Below are positions 23,653 through 32,281 of a stretch of 64,000 nt of DNA, in pieces. The translations under genes and the position numbers were made by a program. This DNA is from Actinomycetota bacterium. Lineage in GTDB: Bacteria; Actinomycetota; Geothermincolia; Geothermincolales; RBG-13-55-18. How positions within the stretch are numbered: position 1 is the stretch's first letter; every line of letters begins with the position of its first letter. The notes beneath the pieces are model-generated. The model did not search any database. It was not told where the DNA came from and saw only the letters and a list, made by a program, of their open reading frames with translations. The DNA is taken from contig JACIXB010000017.1 in NCBI GenBank assembly GCA_014360685.1, positions 62,001 to 126,000 of the forward strand, given 5' to 3'.

Positions 23653-25854
23653 TCATTCCTCGATGACCACCCGGATGTCCCCTTCCTTTTCCGTGACGCT
23701 GAAAACGGTGGCCCCTTCCTCGTGGCGGAAGAGGAGGCCGAGGCGGGAATCGCCCACCCTGAGGCCGCTTATCCTCACCGATTCCAGCCAGGGGGGAAGA
23801 CAGGGCTTGTTTATGTACAGGACCCCGCGCGGGGCGTCCGGGGTGATGCCCAGGAGGGACTGGAGGATGAGGAAGACGCTTCCCGAGGACCAGGCTTGGG
23901 GGCTGCAGGCCACCGGGTAAGGGACCGGCTCGTCATAGAGGGTGCGCCGGAAGCCGCAGAAGAGCTCCGGGAGGCGCAGGTTCTCCATGCGCAGGCAGGC
24001 CGTGAAAAGCCCTTCCACCAGCTTCAGGCAGGCCTCGTCGGCGCCGTAGCGTTTCATGCCCCGCAGGATCAAGGCGTTGTCGTGGGGCCAGATGCTCCCG
24101 TTGTGGTAGCTCATGGGGTTGTAATAATGGGTTTTCTCGCTCAAGGTGCGTATCCCCCACCCGGAGAACATGTCACCCTCCATGAGCCGCTGGATGACCC
24201 GACGGGCGCGCTCCGGGGAGGGAAGCCCGGTGAACAGGAGCTGCCCCCCGTTGGAGGAGACCACCCGCACGGGGTTCTTCTCACCGTCCAGGGCCAGGAC
24301 GTAGAAACCCAGCTCCTCGTCCCAGAAGATCTCCTCCACCTTGCGTCGGAGGTCCTCCGCCTCGGCCAGCAGGCGTTCGCCGCGCTCCCGGTCTCCAAGA
24401 TCCCGGAAGAGCTCGCCCAGGCGGCGCTTGGCGTAATAGACATAGCCCTGGGTCTCCACGGTGGCCACGGGCATGCAGGGAAGGCGTCCGCCCGGTAGGA
24501 GGATGGAATCCCCGGAGTCCTTCCAGAACTGGTTGGAGAGCCCCAGCGGGCTGCGCCGCGCGTATTCCACCAGGCCGTCCCCGTCCTGGTCCCCGTACTC
24601 GTCTATCCACCGCAGGGCCAGGTTCACGTTCTCCTCCAGGCGGCGGAAGGTATCCAGGTCCCCCGTCCACTTGAGGTACTCGCTGATGAGGATGAGAAAG
24701 AGGGGGGTGGCGTCCACCGTCCCGTAATAGGGAGTGTGGGGGATCTCGTTCATGCGGGCCATCTCGCCCCGGCGGATCTCATGGAGGATCTTTCCGGGTT
24801 CCTCGTCCCTCCAGTCGTCTACTTTGCTCCCCTGGAAGGAAGCCAGGAAAGCCAGGCTTTCCCGGGCCAGTTCCGGCTTGAGCATCAAGGTCATATAGCA
24901 GGCGATGAGGGCGTCCCTGCCGAAGGGAGTCGAATACCACGGCACCCCGCCCACCAGTATCTCTCCGTAAGGGGTTCGGGTGTGCAGAGCCCTGAGGTCG
25001 CGAAGGCTGCGCTGGATGACCAGGTTGAAGACGTTGTTGTCGGTTTGGATACGGGTGGTGGGCTCCATCCATTCCTCGTAGGAGCGGCGCAGCTCGCGGC
25101 GCGCTTCCAGGTACTTGGCGGGTGCCTTCTCCTCGCCTTCCTCGAGGGGAATGACGTTGAGGTCAAGGTAATCCACTTCGTCCGTGGTGAGGAGGAAAGG
25201 GAATACGGCTTCCACTCCGGCCCTTCCGCCCCGCACCTCCTCGGGCGCGCGGGAGAAGGTGACGCGCGTATAACGGCGCAGGCCGTCGGTTCCGGTGTAG
25301 GACAAGAGGACCTCCCGCTCCGCGACCCGGGGTCGGTGGACCCTTCCGCGCCTGGGGCGGCGCATGCCGCGCACCTCGAAGATATCCGCGAAGTCCGAGA
25401 CCAGGGTGATGCTCAGGCGCACGTGCACGGGGGCGGAATGGTAGTTGCGCACGTAAATCCTCTCCACCAGTCCGTCCTTGAGGAGGCGGCTGCGCCGGAT
25501 GCTGATGACGTCCTGGGGTATGACGGTCCTGCCCTCCTCCAGGATGTCCGGGTTGGAGAGGTGGATGTTGGCCATGTAACCCCTCTCCAGGGAGGAGGAC
25601 AGGAAGAGGGGCTGGATGCCCTCCAGCCGTGTCTCCAGGGTGGAAAGGAAGCGGGTATCGCGGTAGTAGAGCCCCAGCCCGGCCCGGTTGGCGTGGGTCA
25701 TGTCGCCGTTCTCGTAGGTGTAGAGGAAATACTCTCCCTCCTTGATGATCAGGGACTGGCGGGGCACCTCGCTGACGATGAAGGGGAGGCCGCCTCCTCC
25801 CTCCAGGCAGAGGGCCTCGCTTCTACGCCTCGTCCCAGCCTCGGTGCCTTCCAT
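23653..25854 (-). CDS. amylo-alpha-1,6-glucosidase / glycogen debranching-type enzyme
   Basis: A 733-residue protein. An N-terminal beta-sandwich (GDE_N-like, about 25-230: REGEYFLYTYENGD-type, GLYYRDTRFLS) precedes an (alpha/alpha)6 barrel of the GH133/GH63-related class. Likely catalytic regions are GVPWYSTPFGRDALI, DGLVEYARRSPLGLSNQFWKDS (partly acidic) and SIWPHDNALI. It would hydrolyse alpha-1,6 branches or a related alpha-glucoside in the cytoplasm. ATG 25854 has GGAGAGGGGG upstream. The gene converges on the toroid gene and is divergent from the glycosyltransferase, with a good promoter at 26033-26061. Confidence 0.88.
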   Translation of the reverse strand: MEGTEAGTRRRSEALCLEGGGGLPFIVSEVPRQSLIIKEGEYFLYTYENGDMTHANRAGLGLYYRDTRFLSTLETRLEGIQPLFLSSSLERGYMANIHLSNPDILEEGRTVIPQDVISIRRSRLLKDGLVERIYVRNYHSAPVHVRLSITLVSDFADIFEVRGMRRPRRGRVHRPRVAEREVLLSYTGTDGLRRYTRVTFSRAPEEVRGGRAGVEAVFPFLLTTDEVDYLDLNVIPLEEGEEKAPAKYLEARRELRRSYEEWMEPTTRIQTDNNVFNLVIQRSLRDLRALHTRTPYGEILVGGVPWYSTPFGRDALIACYMTLMLKPELARESLAFLASFQGSKVDDWRDEEPGKILHEIRRGEMARMNEIPHTPYYGTVDATPLFLILISEYLKWTGDLDTFRRLEENVNLALRWIDEYGDQDGDGLVEYARRSPLGLSNQFWKDSGDSILLPGGRLPCMPVATVETQGYVYYAKRRLGELFRDLGDRERGERLLAEAEDLRRKVEEIFWDEELGFYVLALDGEKNPVRVVSSNGGQLLFTGLPSPERARRVIQRLMEGDMFSGWGIRTLSEKTHYYNPMSYHNGSIWPHDNALILRGMKRYGADEACLKLVEGLFTACLRMENLRLPELFCGFRRTLYDEPVPYPVACSPQAWSSGSVFLILQSLLGITPDAPRGVLYINKPCLPPWLESVRISGLRVGDSRLGLLFRHEEGATVFSVTEKEGDIRVVIEE

Positions 25855-26429
25855 GTCCCCCTCTCCTTTTACGCCCGGGGAAATCGGGCCCCCGCTCAAT
25901 ACCTCCCGCATCCAGGGCAGTGGAGGTCCGGATCCCTCTCCCCGCTCGCGATGCCGCCCCTACGCTTCCGGCGCCCCGTTCCCTGTCCGCCTCCCTCGCG
26001 CCGCGGGAAGGGACCCGCAGTAGCCGAATATATTTATATTTTTATACCCGGAACATGTCACATCTACCAGGTTTTCGCGCCCTTAAGCATCACCTCCGGG
26101 TCACGTACGATGGGCCGCTGCAAGGCACCCGGCGGCGCTCTTCCTGTCCGGCACAGGGGCAGGTTTCGACTTCCATGCGCATGAAAGGTGGAGGGCCGGA
26201 AGGTTTTACCGGATACACGCCGCTTGGTCGGGGGATCACGGGATTTTCCTCCCCTGCCGGTGAAAAGCCCGGTGGGTGGGAACACCGGGGGACGTTTCCG
26301 CGTCTTGGTTTATGGCGGCGAAGTTAAGGAAAAATAAAACTATGTGAGGCGCCCCTTAGGTCTCAAGATTCCAGAAACCATGATCGTTGGGTTGAGTTGT
26401 GCATAAATTCGTAGAGGAGGTTGGATCAC
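25855..26429. other. divergent intergenic region, AT-rich patch
   Basis: No gene is recognised. The region holds the minus-strand promoter described separately and an unusually AT-rich patch (about 26028-26046). An AT-rich GGAAAAATAAAACTATGTG segment near 26328-26346 may belong to the plus-strand promoter of the glycosyltransferase. Confidence 0.5.
26033..26061 (-). promoter_or_regulatory. promoter for the debranching-enzyme gene
   Basis: On the minus strand GTGACA (26061-26056) and TATAAA (26038-26033) are separated by 17 bases, upstream of the gene starting at 25854. Confidence 0.5.
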
Positions 26430-27494
26430 ATGCGCGTCGCGGTAATCGCCCCGGTGTGGATACCGGTCCCGCCCGAGGGTTACGGGGGGATCGAGAGGGT
26501 GTTGAAGCTCCTGGTGGACGAACTGGTGAAAAGGGGCGAGGAGGTGACCCTCTTCGCCGCCGGCCCCTGCAACACCCTTGCCCGCCAGGTGATCAGCCTG
26601 GAAGAGGCTCCCACTTCCCGCATGGGCGAGACCCTCTTCGACGCCTATCACGTGGGACAGGCGTACAGGACGGTGGCAGCCGGCCCCTACGACCTGGTGC
26701 ATGACCACTCCGGTTTCCTGGGCCCGGCCTTCGCCCGCCTCATCCCCCAGCCGGTGGTGCATACCCTTCACGGCCCCTTCACCGCGGACACGCGGCTCTT
26801 CTACCGGGCCTTCCGGGACGACTGCTACTACGTGGCCATAAGCCGCAGGCAGCGGGACGGCTGCCCGGATTTGAACTACCTGGGCGTGGTTCCCAACGCC
26901 GTGGACGTGGAAGAGCACCACGTATCCGCGGAGAAGGAGGATTACCTGGTCTGCGTGAGCCGCATATGCGAGGCCAAGGGTACGGAGCATGCCGTGCGCC
27001 TGGCCCGTAAGGCGGGAAGGCGCATCCTGCTGGCGGGGAAGATCGACCCCGGACGGGACCGCGAATACTTCGAGAGGCGGGTGCGGCCTCTCCTGGACGG
27101 GGAGAACGCCGTGTACCTGGGCGAGGTATCCCAGGAGGAGAAGGTGCGGCTGGTATCGCGGGCCGCCGCCTTCCTCTTCCCCATCCAGTGGGAAGAGCCC
27201 TTCGGCCTGGTGATGGCCGAGTCTTTGGCCTGCGGGACGCCGGTCCTGGCCACGCGCCGGGGAGCGGTGCCGGAGGTGGTGGAGCACGGGGTTACCGGGT
27301 TCCTGGCCGACACGCCGGAGGAGCTCCAGCCCTTCCTGGACCGCATCGAGGAGATCGACCCCCTGACTTGCCGCAGGGTGGCGGAGGAAAGGTTCAGCCC
27401 CCGGGCCATGGCCGAAGGATATATGGAGATATATTCCAGGGCCCTGGACCTGCACCGCAAGAGGCTGCGCCCGGTGTACGCCCGCCCCGCCTGA
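26430..27494 (+). CDS. family 4 glycosyltransferase
   Basis: A 354-residue GT-B glycosyltransferase. The N-terminus RVAVIAPVWIPVPPEGYGG is typical of GT4 enzymes. HDHSGFLGP lies in the acceptor domain, and the donor domain carries CVSRICEAKG, FPIQWEEPFGLVMAESLACG with the E-x7-E motif, and TPVLATRRGAVPEVV. It would transfer a sugar from a nucleotide donor to an unknown acceptor. ATG 26430 is nine bases from GAGGAGG (26414-26420). TTG 26421 abuts that site and is rejected. Confidence 0.9.
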   Translation: MRVAVIAPVWIPVPPEGYGGIERVLKLLVDELVKRGEEVTLFAAGPCNTLARQVISLEEAPTSRMGETLFDAYHVGQAYRTVAAGPYDLVHDHSGFLGPAFARLIPQPVVHTLHGPFTADTRLFYRAFRDDCYYVAISRRQRDGCPDLNYLGVVPNAVDVEEHHVSAEKEDYLVCVSRICEAKGTEHAVRLARKAGRRILLAGKIDPGRDREYFERRVRPLLDGENAVYLGEVSQEEKVRLVSRAAAFLFPIQWEEPFGLVMAESLACGTPVLATRRGAVPEVVEHGVTGFLADTPEELQPFLDRIEEIDPLTCRRVAEERFSPRAMAEGYMEIYSRALDLHRKRLRPVYARPA

Positions 27495-27611
27495 GGAGCG
27501 AGGTTTCCCCTGCCACGGCTTCTTGCCCCCGCGGCCGCGTGGTTATACATTTACCACCGGGATGCGGCGCCGGCATGACGCTTTTATTGCCTGGAGGGGA
27601 AAGGATCGGAG

Positions 27612-28715
27612 ATGCATTACGACGCCGTGGTGGTCGGTGCGGGGCCCGCCGGATGCATGGCCGCCGGTGAGCTCACCGCCAGGGGCTTCAAGGTGCTCCT
27701 CCTGGAGAAGGAGAGGCTGCCCCGCGAAAAGCCGTGCATGGGCCTGCTGTCACCGCTGGGAAGGCGGCTTGTGGAGGACGATTTCGGCCCCCTTCCCCCG
27801 GAATGCCTGGAGCGTCCGGCGGAAGCCCTGGGGGTCAGGGTGCTGGGTGAGGGGGGAGGAGAGTATTCCCTTCCCTTCCCGGGGGAAGGCCTGTGGGTGA
27901 AGCGGGCCGTTCTTGATGCTTTCCTGGCCCGATCCTGTGGGGCGGAGGTCGGGGAGGGTTGCAGGGTGGTCGACGTTGCCGCGGGACGTTTCCACGTCCG
28001 GTTGCGTTTTGTGCGAGGAGAGGAAGAGGAGGAGGCGGAGGCCACTTACCTGATAGGCGCGGATGGGGCGGATAGCCTGGTGTCGGGGATGGTGCGTCCC
28101 GAGTTCCACCGGCTCCATGCTCTTCCCGCCTTGGAGAGGGCCACGTTGTTCCTCTGGGAGGGGGAAGCGGATTGGGATCCCCGCTGGCTGGGGATGGTGG
28201 TGTGGAAACGCGGCGTGGGGCGGTTTTTCGCGCGTTGCGGCATGGTGGGCCTGGCCTTGAGCCACGGCGAGGGGCGAGGCTGGCAGGAGGAGCTGGAGGG
28301 CCTGACGGGATTTCTCTCCCGCCGCGTGGGCCTGCGGCTGAGGGGCGATCCGGTGCGCATGGCCGCCGTTTCCAACCGCATGGCCAGGGAGGGGAGGTAT
28401 AACCTGGGAGCGGGAAGCGCGCTCCTGGCGGGCGAGGCGGCCGGGTTCCTGGATCCCTGGGGTTTCGGTATCCGCCTGGCCCTGGAGAGCGGGAAACTGG
28501 CCGCGGAGTGCATCGCCGAGAGCGCCGGGGAGAACGTCACCCCTCACCTCCATTACTTACGCCGCGCACAGCCCATGCTGGGGGCGGGATCCGGGGGGAA
28601 ACGCAGGCGATCTCACGGAAAGGTGGGAGAGCTGGACTTGAGCGGTTGGGCCGGAGAGAAGGGGAGGGCGGCGCGAAGGGATTTTCGCGCCCTGCGCAGG
28701 AACCTCAACCGCTGA
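27612..28715 (+). CDS. geranylgeranyl-reductase-family flavoprotein
   Basis: A 367-residue FAD-dependent oxidoreductase. The dinucleotide-binding GAGPAGCMAAGEL is at residues about 9-21, followed by LLLEKERLPREKPCMGLLSP, a variant of the K-x-C-G-G-G-L segment of geranylgeranyl reductases. The second FAD motif LIGADGADS is near 148, and GEAAGFLDPWGFGIRLALESG near 276 is the family's C-terminal FAD segment. It may reduce isoprenoid double bonds, such as in quinone or lipid side chains. A cytoplasmic or peripheral membrane location is expected. Confidence 0.85.
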   Translation: MHYDAVVVGAGPAGCMAAGELTARGFKVLLLEKERLPREKPCMGLLSPLGRRLVEDDFGPLPPECLERPAEALGVRVLGEGGGEYSLPFPGEGLWVKRAVLDAFLARSCGAEVGEGCRVVDVAAGRFHVRLRFVRGEEEEEAEATYLIGADGADSLVSGMVRPEFHRLHALPALERATLFLWEGEADWDPRWLGMVVWKRGVGRFFARCGMVGLALSHGEGRGWQEELEGLTGFLSRRVGLRLRGDPVRMAAVSNRMAREGRYNLGAGSALLAGEAAGFLDPWGFGIRLALESGKLAAECIAESAGENVTPHLHYLRRAQPMLGAGSGGKRRRSHGKVGELDLSGWAGEKGRAARRDFRALRRNLNR

Positions 28716-28737
28716 GCGGTCGGCGTGGCCGTTCCGT

Positions 28738-29868
28738 TCAGGGGACGAGGGGCCGGTTGACGTCTATCTCCAGAACCTCCCCGCTGGGGACGCGAAGGGC
28801 GAAGACGATTCCCTTGGCATTATATTCCAGGATAGTCGCTTCTTCTCCCTGGTGAAGCATGGTGGTCTGCTTTTCAGGAGTCCCGAATTCCTTGAGCACA
28901 TCCGCCTGGGAGGAACCTATGCCCACCCCCTTGGGAGTCCTCCCGGCATAGGGATGGCGGAGGCAGATGGAGACCACGGTGTCGAAGTCGTCCAGGCCCT
29001 TGCCCTTGTCCCGGTCCTCCAGGTAGAGGGTGAGTTTCCAAGTGCCGTAACCCCAGGTATAGGTGGCGTACACCAGGCCTTCCGTCGTGTGGCCGCTGGA
29101 GTCCGGCATCCCGTAGAGCTCCCTGACGGAGCGGAAATCGCTGCCTATGCTTATCCCCGCGGCGGATTGCCCGGGCAGGATGGGATCCGCCTTGTGGGAC
29201 CCGAATACCCCCCCATCGACCGCTTCTCCGCCCGCCGTTTCCTCCACCGGACGCAACCCGCCGTATGCGGTGACCAGGACGGTGATCACGCCCTCCCTCG
29301 GGCTGATGAGGAACTCCACGCCCCGGTCGGAATAGGAGTACAGGAGCAGTTCTTCCTGTTCGGAGGAGGCGGAAACGTTGGTGCAAGGGCCGAACTCCCT
29401 TTCCACCTCCTCCACGGTGCTCCCTATGCCCACGCCGCCCGAGGTCCTCCCGGCATAGGGCGCGGAGACCTCCACCGCGCCCACCTCGTCCTCCGGGTCC
29501 AGGTACCCGTTTCCCTGGTCGTAGAGGGTCACCACCAGGAGCCAGGAGGCGGGGTCGTCCAACCTCCCCCCCTCGCGAGTGCGGCCGTAATAGGCATACA
29601 GGTAACCGCCGTCACTGCGGTGTTCCTCGGGATCACCGTGCACCTCTTGGACGGCGGAAAAGGGGCTCCCGATCTCGATGGCCGCCGCCGAGTAACCGGG
29701 CACGATGGGATCCCTCTGCCAGGCGGGCAGGCTCTCGTCGCCCTTCCCGCATCCGGGAAAAGCCGGCACCGCCAGGGCGAGCGCGAGGAGCAGGAGCGTC
29801 CCGGCGATTACACCTCCGGCCCGGGAAAGCCGGTGGCCGGGGAAACCCCCTCCTTCTGAGGACTTCAT
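28738..29868 (-). CDS. lipoprotein with an internal duplication
   Basis: A 376-residue protein of unknown function. A signal sequence ends in a lipobox-like FPGC. The mature part is two related halves. One half has IVPGYSAAAIEIGSPF, PYAGRTSGGVGIGSTVEEV and YSYSDRGVEFLI. The other has ILPGQSAAGISIGSDF, PYAGRTPKGVGIGSSQADV and LEYNAKGIVFAL. Each half contains a GIGS-x4-V repeat pair, the style seen in outer-surface assembly or sensor lipoproteins. ATG 29868 is preferred over the upstream start because of the GAGG seven bases before it. It converges on the flavoprotein gene. Confidence 0.75.
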   Translation of the reverse strand: MKSSEGGGFPGHRLSRAGGVIAGTLLLLALALAVPAFPGCGKGDESLPAWQRDPIVPGYSAAAIEIGSPFSAVQEVHGDPEEHRSDGGYLYAYYGRTREGGRLDDPASWLLVVTLYDQGNGYLDPEDEVGAVEVSAPYAGRTSGGVGIGSTVEEVEREFGPCTNVSASSEQEELLLYSYSDRGVEFLISPREGVITVLVTAYGGLRPVEETAGGEAVDGGVFGSHKADPILPGQSAAGISIGSDFRSVRELYGMPDSSGHTTEGLVYATYTWGYGTWKLTLYLEDRDKGKGLDDFDTVVSICLRHPYAGRTPKGVGIGSSQADVLKEFGTPEKQTTMLHQGEEATILEYNAKGIVFALRVPSGEVLEIDVNRPLVP

Positions 29869-30045
29869 TTCCTCGCGCCTCCCTTCGCCGAACGCCCTTG
29901 CCAAAGGAGTTGCGGGCGGCGCCCCGTACCTTCCCTCCGGGGCGGAACCTCTCGTCCCACCGGCGCCCCGCGGCGCGCCTCCCCTCGCGCCTCCCCTTTC
30001 GGCCGTCCCCGCCCCGGCGCCTCGAGGACCCTTTCCCCGCGTGCC

Positions 30046-30579
30046 CTACCGGGACGAATAGGAGACCGGGAGGTCGAGATGCGCGGAAAGGGCCTCCACC
30101 ACCAGGAAGGCTCGAGCCCGGTTTTCGGCCGGAGAACCGGACATCTCGGAACGGTAGACCCTGTGTTTCCTCCCTCCCCGCCGGCGGAGGTAGACGCGAG
30201 CGGAGTAGGACAGGCTTCTTCCCGAGGGCCTTCCCTCTCCTTCCGCGCCGCTCAGGCCCCGTTCCTGGACCACGATCTCCTCCAGGTCGTCACGGGAAAA
30301 CCTGCGGCGGGAAGGGAAAAAGAAACGGTAGCGTTCCAACGCCACGGTCTTCTCTTCCGGGAGGATCACCAGGTAGGTGGGGGAGGAGAAGACGGCCAGG
30401 ATGCTGTAGAAGAGGAGGGCCACGGCGCATATCCCCGTAGCCATGCGGGCGACTCCCGCCGTGGCCAGGACGGCGCAGGCCACCGCGGCGTAGAAGACCA
30501 GGGCGTGGAAACCCTCCCAGGGCCCTCCCCGGACCTCGAATTCCAGACCCTTTTCCCCGCTGCCTGGGCCGGCCGCCAT
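30046..30579 (-). CDS. small membrane protein, unknown function
   Basis: A 177-residue protein. Two adjacent hydrophobic helices (residues about 25-65) precede a basic cytoplasmic domain with ERYRFFFPSRRRFSRDDLEEI, resembling bacterial PH-like domains that follow paired helices. No catalytic residues are evident. The start ATG 30579 is preceded by GGAGAGGAGG. Confidence 0.6.
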   Translation of the reverse strand: MAAGPGSGEKGLEFEVRGGPWEGFHALVFYAAVACAVLATAGVARMATGICAVALLFYSILAVFSSPTYLVILPEEKTVALERYRFFFPSRRRFSRDDLEEIVVQERGLSGAEGEGRPSGRSLSYSARVYLRRRGGRKHRVYRSEMSGSPAENRARAFLVVEALSAHLDLPVSYSSR

Positions 30580-30657
30580 CCTCCTCTCCCTTCGTTCAGG
30601 CTCGCCCTCGTGAGCGATTATAAACCATTACCGGCCCGGGAAGAGGCATGGAGGGCG

Positions 30658-30912
30658 TCAATCCTCAACTACCTTGTACACTACGTCGTGTTCGCGGGCG
30701 TGCTCGATCACCTTGATCCCGACCACGTCTCCGGGGCCCGCCTGCTGGACCTGGCGGTGTTCGATCTGCATGGATTCCACCTTCTGCGTCCAGTCGGAGG
30801 TGTGGCCCTTCACGTGTATGGTGTCCCCCACCTTGAGTTCGTCCTCGAGCTCGATGGCCGCCACCCCCACCTTGCCGAAGTAATGAGTCACCCTGCCGAC
30901 CTGTTTCTCCAT
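30658..30912 (-). CDS. translation-elongation-factor-like small protein
   Basis: An 84-residue beta-barrel protein resembling the isolated domain 2 of EF-Tu-type factors: VGRVTHYFGKVGVAAIEL, LKVGDTIHVKGHTSDW, and QIEHRQVQQAGPGDVVGIKV. Such stand-alone proteins are common in anaerobes and are of unknown function. No GTPase domain is present. ATG 30912 has GGGGAG about six bases before, whereas ATG 30918 abuts it. Confidence 0.8.
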   Translation of the reverse strand: MEKQVGRVTHYFGKVGVAAIELEDELKVGDTIHVKGHTSDWTQKVESMQIEHRQVQQAGPGDVVGIKVIEHAREHDVVYKVVED

Positions 30913-31440
30913 ATCCATCTCCCCCTTCACCCTTCACGGCAGATGCCTCGCCTAACCCGCACGGTGCGGAAATCCGCCCGCCGCCCCCGAGGCCGCCATG
31001 CGCCACGAGGGTTTATCCGCCCGCTGCGTATCTTCCTCTCCGCCGGTGGACGCATCCCGGCGGAAGGGTTCTCCGGCGGCCGCCCCCGAGGCCGTAAATC
31101 CCTACCCGGGGCTCCGCTTCCTTAAAACCGGTTGTTCCCCTTATCCGGCCGGGATAAACCGCGCCCCCGGGGTCCAGGGAGGGGCGCCATGGTATGGGCT
31201 TCAGGTCCCCTGTTTTTCGTCCCATCCCGGGAAAACGGCGCGCCTTTCGAGCCCGCGCCGCCCCGGAGCCCCGGAAACAGGAAAGAAGCAGGCCCCGTTC
31301 CTTGTCGCTGGAAACAAGGCACGCAGCCCTCGAAGACGCGATCCTTCGCTGCCTGGTTTTTCGGGACTACGCTTTCCTCCGGCGGGGGATATCGAGGTGG
31401 GGAAAAACGGTAACCGTTTTCCTGTTCCCTCATAGCGGAC
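30913..31440. other. intergenic stretch, no gene seen
   Basis: About 530 bases of GC-rich DNA between two divergent genes. No coding sequence, RNA or repeat was recognised. Confidence 0.5.
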
Positions 31441-31472
31441 GGGATGCAATCCCCTCGAAGGCGGTATATAAT
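31441..31472 (+). promoter_or_regulatory. csoR promoter with possible operator
   Basis: A consensus -10, TATAAT, is at 31467-31472. Just upstream the palindrome GGGATGCAATCCC (31441-31453) occupies the -35 position and could be an autoregulatory CsoR operator. No good -35 is seen. Confidence 0.45.
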
Positions 31473-31503
31473 ATCCGTGTTCCGTCCTAGGCGAGGAGGG
31501 TCG

Positions 31504-31782
31504 ATGCCCACGGATGATGAGGCCAAGAGGGCGATATTACGCCGTCTTCGTCGCGTCGAGGGCCAGGTCCGCGGTATCATCCGCATGGTCGAGGAGGGGA
31601 AGGACTGCCGGGAAGTCCTTAACCAGGTGGCCGCGGTACGCTCCGCGATGGAGCGGGTGGGAGCTCACGTTATCACCCATCACATGAAGGAATGCCTGCG
31701 CATCGGCTCGGAGGACGATCTGGAGAAGGCGGTAGGCGAGGCGGTGGAGACCTTCCTACGCTTTACATCGTCCATACGCTGA
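31504..31782 (+). CDS. csoR: CsoR-family metal-sensing repressor
   Basis: A 92-residue all-helical DUF156 repressor. RRLRRVEGQVRGIIRM opens the fold. The Cu(I)-ligand pattern is present: a Cys in KDCREVLNQVAAVRSA, then a His and a Cys in HVITHHMKECL, matching the C-H-C triad of CsoR. It should bind DNA and be released by copper(I) or a related thiophilic metal. GAGGAGGG lies four bases before ATG 31504. No intact efflux gene adjoins it. A decayed CopB-type ATPase lies 3.6 kb downstream. Confidence 0.88.
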   Translation: MPTDDEAKRAILRRLRRVEGQVRGIIRMVEEGKDCREVLNQVAAVRSAMERVGAHVITHHMKECLRIGSEDDLEKAVGEAVETFLRFTSSIR

Positions 31783-32281
31783 GCGGCCATGTGGGGCGGC
31801 GCCTGGTGGCGAGTCGGCCAGGTTTTAACGGTTCACGGTTTTCTCCCTTGTCATGCCCCGGATGCCTTCCTGCATAAGGCGGAGACCACGACGGATATCG
31901 GTGTTGGCCCGGGGTTAACGCGTCACCGAAGCTCCCCATTGGAAGTGGGCGCGCATCACGGGTTACTACTTCATATGCGACCTGATCACGGGCGGTGCGG
32001 GTCCGTCTCCGTCCTGGGTGGGCTCGCGGGCGATGAAGATCGATGTTTCATCCTTGAGATCCCCGTTTAGCGCCAAAGGCTCACAACCCCTGTTCCCCTC
32101 CGGGGAGGAGTCGCCGCCGCATCTCCCGGGCGAAGGAGGGGACCGCCGCGGCTTCGCGGTTTCACGGAATCCCCTCGGCAGCCATCCCCGGACATGATCT
32201 GCATTAGGTCTCCCATACCCATGGAGGTATATTATGCACTCATCTTGCTTACCACGTCTGTTAAAGGCCTGGAGGTGCATG
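31783..32281. other. intergenic stretch, no gene seen
   Basis: About 500 bases between csoR and the Fe-S flavoprotein gene. A minus-strand frame reading ETSIFIAREPTQDGDGP is visible but lacks a credible start or family match. Confidence 0.4.
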
